From NCBI RefSeq assembly GCF_013213835.1, contig NZ_JABSSU010000001.1, positions 124,001 through 188,000 on the forward strand: DNA of 64,000 bases. The letters run 5' to 3'. The notes beneath the pieces were generated by a model. It was given only the letters and a program-made list of their open reading frames with translations, did not search any database and was not told where the DNA came from. Position numbers and translations under genes: made by a program. This document shows, in pieces, positions 8,746 through 16,870 of the stretch. The stretch comes from Winogradskyella sp. (GTDB lineage Bacteria; Bacteroidota; Bacteroidia; Flavobacteriales; Flavobacteriaceae). The first letter of the stretch is position 1. The number at the start of each line of letters is the position of its first letter.

Positions 8746-9259
8746 ACAGTTCTTTAATGTCTTTTCTTAGTTTTTTTAATGCACCATAAATACGTTTTTC
8801 TACAGCTTTAACAGATATATCTAAAAGTTCTGCAATTTCTTTAAAACGTTTACCTTCAACACGATTCATTAAAAATGCGACACGTTGAGCTTCAGTTAGA
8901 TTTGCTAGCGCATTTTGCAGTTTTTGATGGTATTCTTTTTCTTCAATTACAAATTCGGGTGTCTCGGTTGTAACTGATTGTTGAGGTGTTTTTTCATATT
9001 TCAATACGACTTTACGATGTGCAACAGCATTAAGCATGAGGTTATTTGCGGTCGTAAATAAGAAGCTTTTAGCTTTGTTGGGTGTGACCTTTTTACAATT
9101 TTGCCAAAGTTTTATGAAAGCTTCTTGTACTTTGTCTTCAGGGTTAAGTTCTGATCCATACTTATAATACAAGAAATCATGCAGATTTTTTGAATGCTTT
9201 TTGTAGAAACGCTCAAATAAAGTCTGTTGGCAAATATTATCTTGTAGGGATTTATTCAT
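8744..9259 (-). CDS. ECF-type RNA polymerase sigma factor
   Basis: A 171-residue extracytoplasmic function sigma factor. Region 2 spans about 17-85 (FYKKHSKNLHDFLYYKYGS, EDKVQEAFIKLWQN, SFLFTTANNLMLN) and region 4 about 112-165 (LTEAQRVAFLMNRVEGKRFK, EIAELLDISVKAVEKRIYGA). It is followed by fecR and the TonB receptor on the same strand, the usual order of a cell-surface signalling operon. It is divergent from the Asp-rich lipoprotein gene, with a shared 103-bp intergenic region. Confidence 0.95.
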   Translation of the reverse strand: MNKSLQDNICQQTLFERFYKKHSKNLHDFLYYKYGSELNPEDKVQEAFIKLWQNCKKVTPNKAKSFLFTTANNLMLNAVAHRKVVLKYEKTPQQSVTTETPEFVIEEKEYHQKLQNALANLTEAQRVAFLMNRVEGKRFKEIAELLDISVKAVEKRIYGALKKLRKDIKEL

Positions 9260-9288
9260 AATTTTATGACCTCGAAATTATAAATAAA

Positions 9289-9310
9289 TTTTTTAAAAAA
9301 TAGGGTAGGA
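9289..9310 (+). promoter_or_regulatory. Putative ECF-controlled element before the Asp-rich lipoprotein
   Basis: A T/A tract (ATTTTTTAAAAAATA) followed by GGGTAGGA, 52 bp before the ATG at 9363. It is the same arrangement as in the fecR upstream region. No clear TAnnTTTG element is present in this gap for the lipoprotein gene, which is consistent with an alternative sigma factor. Confidence 0.45.
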
Positions 9311-9362
9311 AAAACACAGTATATCTTGTTGTATAACTAAATGCCCTAAAACTTTTTAAGTT

Positions 9363-11441
9363 ATGAGAATTAAATTCAATGAATATCTAGTTGTATTCTT
9401 ACTGATGTTTATCTCCTTTCAATCTTGTCAAGATGAGGAAATAGCAGTTGACAATCCAGATGAACAGGAAGTACTTTCAGGTGATTCTGAATTAGCCAAT
9501 TTAATTAGTGCTATGAGTGCTAATAACGGATCTTATGATGATTTTTTAGATGGTGCGGATTGTTTTTCAATAGAACTTCCTATTACTGTTATCATTGACA
9601 ATACTACTATCGTTGTTGAAAATGAAGATGACATAGAAGATTTAGAGGATATTTTTGATGATTATGAAGAAGACGATGATTTCTTCGATTTTGTTTTCCC
9701 TATAACAATCATTTTTAGTGATTATACTCAAGTGGTTATTCAGAATGAAGACCAACTTGAAGGTTTTATTGAAGATTGTGGTGATGACGATGACGATGAT
9801 GATGATAATGATGATTTTGAAGATGATGAAATTATAGAATGTGTTGACTTTGTATATCCAATAACGTTCTCAATTTTTAATATCGATTTTTTAATTGCTG
9901 AAACCGTAACGGTTGAAAATGATGAAGATTTGTATGACTTCATTGAAGATTTAGAGGATGACGAAAATGCAATTATTGCTGGGATTAATTACCCAATAAG
10001 TCTTATCTACGTAAATGGCGAAACTGTTGAGGTCAATTCTAATGAAGAATTAGAGGATGCGTTTGAAGTTGCTGAAGAATTATGTGAAGAAGATGACGAT
10101 GATGACGATGATGACGATGAAGATTGTGATATTGATGCAGAAGAGCTTGAAGAAGAACTTCAAGAATGTATAAGTGAGGTTAAGATATTAGATGCAGACT
10201 ACGAAGAAATTGGTGAGTTAACAGCTGAGTTTAATGAAGAGACTGTTTTTGTAAATGGTATACCTGCAGTAACTGATGAAGGAGATTGGTCCGTTGTAGA
10301 AACCGATGATGAAGATTTACAATTAATTATAGAAGGTTTACAAACACATACTGCGCTCAATGGCATTTGGGAGTTTGTGTCATGTGAAGATGACTATCTA
10401 TGGTTTACTGATGGTAACAACTTCATTAAACTTCAATGCCAAGATGACGATGACGATGATGACGACTATGATTGTGATTTAAGTGCTGAAGAAATCTCAA
10501 ATGAGTTGATAGCTTGTGATTTCCATGAAATTGACATGGAAAATCATAATGAGGAAGAGGTTAATCAGTTCTATGTGAATTTTAATGATGGAAATGAAAT
10601 TGCTGTTACAGGTGATATTACTATCACAGAAGTAGGAACTTGGAGCGTTGTTGAAATTGAGGAGGACATTAAGTTAATGATAGATGGATTGCAATCTTTT
10701 GCTCAGTTAAACGGTACTTGGACACTTGTAGAGTGCGATGATGAATTAAAGTTTGCAAATAATGATTACTCCATCTATTTAGAATGTGAAGAAGAGGATG
10801 ATGATGAAGATTATTTTGAATGTTTTGAAGACGCCGAAGAACTTGAGGCGTGCGATGAAGCCGATGGAGTTGTAGACGGTTTCGCAACCTTTGATTTAAA
10901 TTTAATTTTTGAAGATTGCGCTACTGATGAAGTGGAATATAGTTTTTATTTGACACTACAAGATGCTGAAGCAGAAGTTGCGCCTCTGCCAAGTCCATTT
11001 ACTAATACGTCAAATCCTCAAGTTATTTATTCAAGAGTAGCATTAGCAGGTAACCCTTCAGTATACGAAATATTTGAACACGAGCTTGTTGTAGAGCAGT
11101 GTGATGAGGCAGGTTGTTCGGAAGTTGATATTGATAATATTTTACACGAGTGTGCGTGGACCATAGATAGTTATAATGGTAGTGATAATTTAGATGATTT
11201 CTACATGCTGTTTCAAAATGGACAGGATTTATTAATTGAAGGTCAAGGGTTAAATATTGACGCAAATTGGTCTACATCAGAGATAGCTGATGGAGTGGTA
11301 ATTACCTTTAGTAGTGTTTCAGGACCAAATATTCAAGCTATAAATGGCGATTGGCTGGTTGTAGAATGTGATGAAGAAGAATTATATCTTCAGGCTTTAA
11401 ACTCTAACGACACTTTGATTTTAGAGCGAGATTGTGATTAA
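9363..11441 (+). CDS. Asp-rich modular surface lipoprotein
   Basis: 692 residues, family not recognised. A lipoprotein signal ends at Cys22 (FISFQSC). The next part holds four copies of a short module of about 40 residues (pattern PIT or PIS, a hydrophobic strand, then V-x-N-E-D and an acidic helix), separated by runs of 7-9 Asp at about 9783-9830, 10092-10120 and 10446-10467. Three copies of a roughly 90-residue lipocalin-like module follow, recognisable by WSVVE, then L-x-I-x-GLQ, then NG-x-W and the VEC motif. Between the second and third lies one copy of the CDDxxDGF-type repeat that is found twelve times in the giant protein at 37.7 kb. The protein is extremely acidic, so calcium or other cation binding is plausible. 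It is divergent from the sigma/FecR/TonB genes and is probably their target or partner. Confidence 0.8.
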   Translation: MRIKFNEYLVVFLLMFISFQSCQDEEIAVDNPDEQEVLSGDSELANLISAMSANNGSYDDFLDGADCFSIELPITVIIDNTTIVVENEDDIEDLEDIFDDYEEDDDFFDFVFPITIIFSDYTQVVIQNEDQLEGFIEDCGDDDDDDDDNDDFEDDEIIECVDFVYPITFSIFNIDFLIAETVTVENDEDLYDFIEDLEDDENAIIAGINYPISLIYVNGETVEVNSNEELEDAFEVAEELCEEDDDDDDDDDEDCDIDAEELEEELQECISEVKILDADYEEIGELTAEFNEETVFVNGIPAVTDEGDWSVVETDDEDLQLIIEGLQTHTALNGIWEFVSCEDDYLWFTDGNNFIKLQCQDDDDDDDDYDCDLSAEEISNELIACDFHEIDMENHNEEEVNQFYVNFNDGNEIAVTGDITITEVGTWSVVEIEEDIKLMIDGLQSFAQLNGTWTLVECDDELKFANNDYSIYLECEEEDDDEDYFECFEDAEELEACDEADGVVDGFATFDLNLIFEDCATDEVEYSFYLTLQDAEAEVAPLPSPFTNTSNPQVIYSRVALAGNPSVYEIFEHELVVEQCDEAGCSEVDIDNILHECAWTIDSYNGSDNLDDFYMLFQNGQDLLIEGQGLNIDANWSTSEIADGVVITFSSVSGPNIQAINGDWLVVECDEEELYLQALNSNDTLILERDCD

Positions 11442-11485
11442 TTCATGAACTTTCAACTACAATGTTTAAGTTTTTTTAAGTTGAC

Positions 11486-11517
11486 AAAAAGGATTGCCTG
11501 CCATAGCAATCCTTTTT
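11486..11517 (+). terminator. Rho-independent terminator of the lipoprotein gene
   Basis: 12-bp stem (AAAAAGGATTGC with GCAATCCTTTTT) and an 8-nt loop, ending in T's, 44 bp after the stop codon. Confidence 0.85.
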
Positions 11518-11559
11518 ATTTTAAAGGACTTCAGACTTCATAAATACATATCAAATTAC

Positions 11560-11567
11560 TAAATTTG
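11560..11567 (+). promoter_or_regulatory. -7 promoter element for ffh
   Basis: TAAATTTG, exact TAnnTTTG match, 25 bp before the ATG. No clear -33 TTG. Confidence 0.55.
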
Positions 11568-11592
11568 CAACTTCCAAAAAAGACAACTAATT

Positions 11593-12924
11593 ATGTTTAA
11601 TAATTTAAGTGAGAAGTTAGATAAAGCGTTACACGTTCTTAAAGGTCACGGTAGTATAACCGAGGTCAATGTTGCTGAAACATTAAAGGAAGTTAGAAGA
11701 GCGCTTTTAGATGCCGATGTTAACTTCAAAATTGCTAAAGAGTTTACCAATAGGGTTAAAGAGAAGGCGCTTGGTCAAAATGTATTAACGACATTACAAC
11801 CAGGGCAATTAATGGTAAAGATCGTTAAAGACGAACTTACAGAATTAATGGGTGGTGACGCAGAAGGTGTTAACCTTTCTGGAAATCCAAGTGTTATCTT
11901 AATGTCTGGTCTTCAGGGATCTGGTAAAACAACCTTTTCAGGTAAGCTTGCAAATTATTTAAAACGTAAAAAGACTAAAAAGCCATTATTGGTTGCCTGT
12001 GATGTTTACAGACCTGCGGCGATTGATCAGTTGCATGTTGTTGGTGGACAAATAGATGTAGATGTTTATAGCGATAAAGGTAATAATGATCCTGTAGCTA
12101 TTGCTGAAGCAGGTATTGCTCATGCAAAAGCAAACGGACATAATGTAGTTATAATAGATACCGCTGGTCGTTTAGCAGTTGATGAGGCTATGATGACCGA
12201 AATCTCAAATATTCATAGTGCAATTAACCCTCAAGAAACCTTATTTGTTGTAGATTCTATGACAGGTCAAGATGCTGTAAATACAGCTAAGGCTTTTAAT
12301 GATGTACTTAATTTTGATGGTGTTATACTTACTAAGTTAGATGGTGATACTAGAGGTGGAGCCGCAATATCTATTAAATCTGTTGTAAATAAACCAATTA
12401 AGTTTATTGGTACTGGTGAGAAGATGGAAGCGATTGATGTGTTCTATCCTTCACGTATGGCAGATCGTATTTTGGGAATGGGAGATGTTGTGTCTCTTGT
12501 TGAAAGAGCCCAGGAGCAGTTTGATGAGCAAGAAGCGAGAAAACTTCAAAAGAAAATTGCTAAAAATCAGTTTGGTTTTGATGATTTCTTAAAGCAGATT
12601 CAGCAGATTAAGAAAATGGGTAACATGAAAGATTTAATCGGAATGATACCTGGGGCTGGAAAAATGATGAAAGATGTTGATATCGATGATGATGCATTTA
12701 AAGGTATTGAAGCTATTATACATTCAATGACTCCTGCGGAACGTTCAAACCCTGCAATTATTAATGCAAGTCGTAAGAAAAGAATTGGTAAAGGTTCCGG
12801 AACTTCTGTGCAAGAAGTGAATCAATTATTGAAGCAATTCAACCAGATGAGCAAAATGATGAAGATGATGCAAAGTGGCGGCGGAAAGCGTATGATGCAA
12901 ATGATGAAAAATATGCCACGTTAG
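11593..12924 (+). CDS. ffh: Signal recognition particle protein (SRP54)
   Basis: GTPase subunit of the signal recognition particle; with 4.5S RNA it targets nascent membrane proteins to FtsY and SecYEG. N domain (1-90), G domain with P-loop GLQGSGKTT (106-114), DTAGRL (189-194) and TKLDGDTRGG (247-256), then the Met-rich M domain from about 300 (PGAGKMMKD, MSKMMKMMQ, MMQMMKNMPR at the end). 443 residues, normal length. Own promoter; folD follows after 42 bp on the same strand. Confidence 0.98.
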   Translation: MFNNLSEKLDKALHVLKGHGSITEVNVAETLKEVRRALLDADVNFKIAKEFTNRVKEKALGQNVLTTLQPGQLMVKIVKDELTELMGGDAEGVNLSGNPSVILMSGLQGSGKTTFSGKLANYLKRKKTKKPLLVACDVYRPAAIDQLHVVGGQIDVDVYSDKGNNDPVAIAEAGIAHAKANGHNVVIIDTAGRLAVDEAMMTEISNIHSAINPQETLFVVDSMTGQDAVNTAKAFNDVLNFDGVILTKLDGDTRGGAAISIKSVVNKPIKFIGTGEKMEAIDVFYPSRMADRILGMGDVVSLVERAQEQFDEQEARKLQKKIAKNQFGFDDFLKQIQQIKKMGNMKDLIGMIPGAGKMMKDVDIDDDAFKGIEAIIHSMTPAERSNPAIINASRKKRIGKGSGTSVQEVNQLLKQFNQMSKMMKMMQSGGGKRMMQMMKNMPR

Positions 12925-12931
12925 TTACTGC

Positions 12932-12960
12932 TTACTGAATACTACTAATTACTGAATACT
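12932..12960. repeat. Short direct repeat in the ffh-folD spacer
   Basis: TTACTGAATACT occurs at 12932-12943 and again at 12949-12960, filling most of the spacer. No function is evident; similar low-complexity spacers (TTTATAG twice near 16839) occur elsewhere in the window. Confidence 0.6.
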
Positions 12961-12966
12961 ATTAAA

Positions 12967-13845
12967 ATGACAATACTAGACGGAAAAAAGACCAGCAAGG
13001 ATATAAAGAACGAGATCAAAGTTGAAGTTGATAAAATGAAAGCTAATGGTGAAAAAGTACCTCACCTTGCAGCAGTTATTGTTGGTAATGATGGCGCGAG
13101 TTTAACATATGTAGGAAGTAAAGTAAGAGCGTGTGAACGTGTAGGTTTTGAATCTACAATGGTGCGTTTACCAAATACAACAAGCGAAATAGAATTATTA
13201 GATACTATTGATGAATTAAATAACAATGATGATATCGATGGTTTTATTATTCAGTTGCCATTACCACCGCAAATCAACACTCAAAAAGTCTTATTAGCCG
13301 TAGATCCAGATAAAGATGTAGATGGATTCCATCCTACAAACTTTGGGAAAATGGCTTTAGATATGTCAACATTTATCCCTGCAACTCCATTTGGTATTTT
13401 AGAGTTGTTAGACCGTTATGGTGTTGAAACAAAAGGCAAGCACACTGTGGTAATAGGACGTTCTCATATTGTAGGTCGCCCAATGAGTATTTTAATGGGT
13501 CGTAAGGGTTTTCCTGGGAATTCAACGGTAACGTTAACGCATAGTCACACAAAGAATATTACACAAATTACATCTCAGGCAGATATCATTATCACGGCGC
13601 TAGGAGTACCAGGTTTCTTAAAAGCAGAAATGGTAAAAGATGATGCTGTCATTATAGATGTTGGTATTACTCGAGTACCAAATGATTCTGAAAAAGGGTA
13701 TTATATCACAGGTGATGTTGACTTTGAAAACGTAAGTAAAAAGTCAAGTTTTATTACACCAGTACCTGGTGGCGTAGGACCAATGACTATTGCAATGCTA
13801 TTGAAGAATACATTAATAGCAAGAGAACGTCATAGAAAGTCATAA
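12967..13845 (+). CDS. folD: Bifunctional methylenetetrahydrofolate dehydrogenase/cyclohydrolase
   Basis: Interconverts 5,10-methylene-THF and 10-formyl-THF with NADP, feeding purine and formyl-Met synthesis. Conserved catalytic Tyr48 and Lys52 sit in LTYVGSKVRAC, Gln96 in GFIIQLPLP and Asp119 in DKDVDGFHP. The nucleotide-binding motif GRSHIVGRP is at 164-172, and the C-terminal signature PVPGGVGPMT is present. 292 residues, full length. Downstream of ffh on the same strand, possibly read from the same transcript. Confidence 0.97.
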   Translation: MTILDGKKTSKDIKNEIKVEVDKMKANGEKVPHLAAVIVGNDGASLTYVGSKVRACERVGFESTMVRLPNTTSEIELLDTIDELNNNDDIDGFIIQLPLPPQINTQKVLLAVDPDKDVDGFHPTNFGKMALDMSTFIPATPFGILELLDRYGVETKGKHTVVIGRSHIVGRPMSILMGRKGFPGNSTVTLTHSHTKNITQITSQADIIITALGVPGFLKAEMVKDDAVIIDVGITRVPNDSEKGYYITGDVDFENVSKKSSFITPVPGGVGPMTIAMLLKNTLIARERHRKS

Positions 13846-13846
13846 G

Positions 13847-14269
13847 TTACTTAGCAAACAACTGACTCATGTCTTTAAATGCTTTAAATTCTAAGGCATT
13901 ACCAGAAGGATCTTTAAAAAACATCGTGGCTTGTTCACCGACTTGTCCTTCGAATCTGATGTAAGGCTCGATTATGAATGTTATGCCTTTAGATTGAAGT
14001 AATTCTGCAAACTCTTGAAATTCATTCCATGGTAAGACAACTCCGAAATGGGGTACTGGAACATCTTTACCATCAACTAAGTTTGTATGCGTATTTTCTT
14101 CGTTTTTTGGTTTGTAGTGAATGACTAACTGGTGGCCAAAAAAATTATAATCAACCCAATGATCACTGCTTCGGCCTTCTTCAAAATTTAAAATGTTCGT
14201 ATAAAAGTCTCTGCAATCTTTAAGGTTGTGAACAGGAATAGCTAAATGAAAAGGTGAAATTGTGCTCAT
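13847..14269 (-). CDS. VOC/glyoxalase-fold family protein
   Basis: 140-residue vicinal-oxygen-chelate protein of two beta-alpha-beta-beta-beta units. Candidate metal ligands are His8 (FHLAIPV), His74 (PVPHFGVVL) and Glu127 ([10 protein letters not shown]), the usual first-strand/last-strand positions. It could be a lyase or dioxygenase-like enzyme; the substrate cannot be read from the sequence. The ATG overlaps the TGA stop of rluF (ATGA), so the two are co-translated. It converges on folD with 1 bp between the stops. Confidence 0.85.
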   Translation of the reverse strand: MSTISPFHLAIPVHNLKDCRDFYTNILNFEEGRSSDHWVDYNFFGHQLVIHYKPKNEENTHTNLVDGKDVPVPHFGVVLPWNEFQEFAELLQSKGITFIIEPYIRFEGQVGEQATMFFKDPSGNALEFKAFKDMSQLFAK

Positions 14270-15036
14270 TGTCTTCTGTTTTTTCTTGGATGACTTCTAT
14301 TGGTTTGATGTGTTTTTTTTGAATGACTTATAAGTTCACTAAGTGCTTTAAATTCCTCTTTTGTTAATTCCCGATATTTACCAATTGGCATATCGAGTTT
14401 TATGTTCATTATTCTAACACGCTTTAGCGTTTGTACCTCATAGTTGAGGTAAGTGCACATTCTTCTGATTTGGCGATTTAAACCTTGTGTAAGTACAATA
14501 TTAAAAGTGAATTTATCAACTTTCTTAACTTTACATTTTTTGGTGCGTTGCCCTAATTCTTCTATATAAATGCCGCCAGCCATTCGTTCAACAAACGTCT
14601 GAGAAATAGGTTTGTCAACTGTAACCACATATTCTTTTTCGTGATTATTACTTGCTCTTAAAATCTTGTTGACAATATCACCATCGTCGGTTAACAATAT
14701 TAAACCTTCACTAGGTTTATCTAAACGTCCTATCGGGAAAATACGTTTTGGGTAATTGATGTAATCAATAATATTGTCTTTTTCAACTCGTGTATCAGTA
14801 GTGCACACAATACCAACAGGTTTATTGAAAGCTAAATACACAAAGTCTTTTTTGCGTTCACCTATAATTTCACCATCAACCTTAACAACGTCATCAGGTG
14901 CAACCTTTGTTCCCATTTCTGGAATAGCATCATTAATCGTAACACGGCCAGCGTCAATTAAACGGTCAGCCTCGCGACGAGAGCAATAACCAGCTTCGCT
15001 TAAGAATTTATTTAGTCGAGTTAGGTTTTCTGACAT
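14266..15036 (-). CDS. rluF: 23S rRNA pseudouridine synthase, RluF-type
   Basis: RsuA/RluB/RluF-family enzyme that isomerises uridine in rRNA. The S4 RNA-binding domain covers about 5-52 ([20 protein letters not shown]) and the catalytic core follows with [14 protein letters not shown], catalytic Asp106, and RQIRRMC near 205. The [18 protein letters not shown] start and [10 protein letters not shown] pattern fit RluF better than RluB or RsuA. The C-terminus is a basic tail ([17 protein letters not shown]). It lies between a hydrolase gene (1 bp upstream) and the VOC gene (ATGA overlap), as one minus-strand operon. Confidence 0.85.
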   Translation of the reverse strand: MSENLTRLNKFLSEAGYCSRREADRLIDAGRVTINDAIPEMGTKVAPDDVVKVDGEIIGERKKDFVYLAFNKPVGIVCTTDTRVEKDNIIDYINYPKRIFPIGRLDKPSEGLILLTDDGDIVNKILRASNNHEKEYVVTVDKPISQTFVERMAGGIYIEELGQRTKKCKVKKVDKFTFNIVLTQGLNRQIRRMCTYLNYEVQTLKRVRIMNIKLDMPIGKYRELTKEEFKALSELISHSKKTHQTNRSHPRKNRRQ

Positions 15037-15037
15037 T

Positions 15038-15865
15038 TTAACTATTTAAAAATTCAATAATTTTAGGTGTTAGAGATACATCTTTAAGACCATGTCCAAA
15101 TCCTGTAGTTGTTATTAATTCAGAATTAGAATAACGATTAGCAAATAGTAAAGCATCTTCATAAGGGATGATTTTATCCTTTTTATCATGAATGATTAAT
15201 CCCTTAGCTTCAATTGATTTCGTAAAATTAGCAGCAGAGAAATAGTCAACAGGTTTGCCAAAACGCTCTAAAACAATATTGTCTAAACCGTTAGAAATTT
15301 TCCGGTTATAACCCATCATAGATTTATATCGGGAAAATACACCAGTAAAATGTGCAGGCGCACCTAAAAGTACTAATCTATTTACTGAAGGTATATCGTG
15401 ATTATGCAAGCAAAATACACTTGCCATGCCACCAACGGAATGTCCAATAAAAGCTTTAGGTTGATATGCTTTTGCAACAATGTTTATGGCTTCAGAATAT
15501 AAGAGTGCATTAAATTGTTTACCACTAGATTGACCATGAGCAGGCGCATCAAGCGCAAAAATATTATAATCTTGAGATTTTAGGTCTTCTAAGATGTAGC
15601 TCCAGCGAGACGCATTGCTTTCCCAACCATGAGCGAGTAGAATGGTTTTTCCGTTGCCTTTCCAATGATACACAGAAATATCAAGTCCATCTAAATTGAG
15701 TTCTTTATAACTAGCTTCACGAACAATTTCTTTTTGCTTGTCAGTGTACCGACCTTTTCTTGGCGAAGCAAATAAGTTTAATGCTTTTTTTGCTGCGTAT
15801 TTTGAAGAAATTAAGCTTGTTGCGTTTAACGTCTTTCCGACAGATTTTATTACAAAACTACTCAT
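15038..15865 (-). CDS. Alpha/beta hydrolase
   Basis: 275 residues, alpha/beta hydrolase fold. Oxyanion motif LLAHGWESN (77-85), nucleophile elbow GHSVGG with Ser143, a likely acid in HDKKDKIIPYED and catalytic His in TGFGHGL near the end. No signal peptide. Substrate unknown; probably a carboxylesterase-like enzyme. It is tightly packed between the cupin gene (2 bp) and rluF (1 bp) in a minus-strand operon. Confidence 0.87.
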   Translation of the reverse strand: MSSFVIKSVGKTLNATSLISSKYAAKKALNLFASPRKGRYTDKQKEIVREASYKELNLDGLDISVYHWKGNGKTILLAHGWESNASRWSYILEDLKSQDYNIFALDAPAHGQSSGKQFNALLYSEAINIVAKAYQPKAFIGHSVGGMASVFCLHNHDIPSVNRLVLLGAPAHFTGVFSRYKSMMGYNRKISNGLDNIVLERFGKPVDYFSAANFTKSIEAKGLIIHDKKDKIIPYEDALLFANRYSNSELITTTGFGHGLKDVSLTPKIIEFLNS

Positions 15866-15867
15866 GG

Positions 15868-16239
15868 TTATTCGTTTTCTCTGTTTACGCTATCTATTGA
15901 AAATGCTGGTAAACATATAGCTAGATATTCACAAGGTTCATCAAATGGATTTGAGTATTGAAGTCTTGTGTTTTTTTCAACTATAATAGATTGTCCAGCT
16001 TCTAAAATTATAGTGTCTTCATTAATGATAAATTGCTTTTTACCTTTAATGATAAAAGTATATTCATCAAATTCTGGAGTTTGAAAAGGCTCTGACCAAC
16101 CCGCTGGTGCAACCATATGTGCAATACTAATCTCAGAATTACCATCACTAGCTAATCCAAAGTGCTCTTTAATTACTTTACCATCGTCTGTTGGTACTAC
16201 AAATGGTGAATTCTGTATTTTATACCTTTTTACTGACAT
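15868..16239 (-). CDS. Small cupin-domain protein
   Basis: 123-residue single cupin barrel. The second cupin motif is visible in LEAGQSIIVEKNTRLQYSNP, the first around FDEYTFIIKGKKQFII. The typical first-motif His residues are not obvious (EPFQTPEFDEYT), so metal binding is uncertain. First gene of the apparent operon cupin-hydrolase-rluF-VOC. Function unknown. Confidence 0.75.
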   Translation of the reverse strand: MSVKRYKIQNSPFVVPTDDGKVIKEHFGLASDGNSEISIAHMVAPAGWSEPFQTPEFDEYTFIIKGKKQFIINEDTIILEAGQSIIVEKNTRLQYSNPFDEPCEYLAICLPAFSIDSVNRENE

Positions 16240-16282
16240 ATGAGATACTATTTACTTATGACTAGTTACTTAACTCTAAGGT

Positions 16283-16837
16283 TTACCAATGAATGATAAA
16301 ATACTTGATTTTAGCTTTACCCGGAATTTGAATAGGATCAATTTTAGTATCCATGTCAAATCTTAAACCACTCGGAAGCTCTTTTTTATCAATGGTAAAT
16401 GAAGTATTAATTTCATCTACTGAGACTACAACTGAGTTGATTAAATTATCAATACTAGAAATTTTATAAGCTTCTTTGATGTCTTTAAATGTGCTTAAAT
16501 TAGAAATTTGCTTTTCGGTATGATAACGATCATCAAAAATTCTAATACTTGTTATCACTGAGGTAGAATCTAAAGCTTCTCTAGGTGTTAGGTTAAGTAA
16601 TTTTTTTCCGCCTTTTTCAAAGATTTCAACAGAGTTTACGCTCCCAGCAAATTCATCGCCAGCAATTAGTTTTACAACAGAGTCATTTATAAAAATGGTT
16701 TCTAAATCTTTTACCATAGTAGAATCTGTAAGTAAACCAATATTCTGTTTTTGAATTAAAAATGGATCTACTTTATCACTAGAACAACTAGTCATGAGAA
16801 TTGCGCATATAAGCACTTTTAAAAGTGTTTTCTTCAT
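16283..16837 (-). CDS. Hypothetical lipoprotein
   Basis: 184 residues with a lipoprotein signal ending in SC at Cys18 (LICAILMTSCSSDK). I do not recognise the rest; it is predicted mixed alpha/beta with a C-terminal basic strand segment (GKAKIKYFIIHW). It lies between the HerA-like ATPase gene upstream (33 bp) and the cupin operon, same strand. Confidence 0.65.
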   Translation of the reverse strand: MKKTLLKVLICAILMTSCSSDKVDPFLIQKQNIGLLTDSTMVKDLETIFINDSVVKLIAGDEFAGSVNSVEIFEKGGKKLLNLTPREALDSTSVITSIRIFDDRYHTEKQISNLSTFKDIKEAYKISSIDNLINSVVVSVDEINTSFTIDKKELPSGLRFDMDTKIDPIQIPGKAKIKYFIIHW

Positions 16838-16870
16838 AGTTTATAGTTTATAGTTTGAGGTTTTTAATTT

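Noticed and set aside
5517-9259. Assigning the sigma/FecR/TonB cascade to iron-siderophore uptake
   Set aside because: No siderophore biosynthesis, ferric reductase or Fur-box-like site is visible; the ligand cannot be read from the receptor sequence.
9740-9943. 67-codon minus-strand ORF rich in serine
   Set aside because: Simply the complement of the GAT/GAC Asp tracts of the lipoprotein gene.
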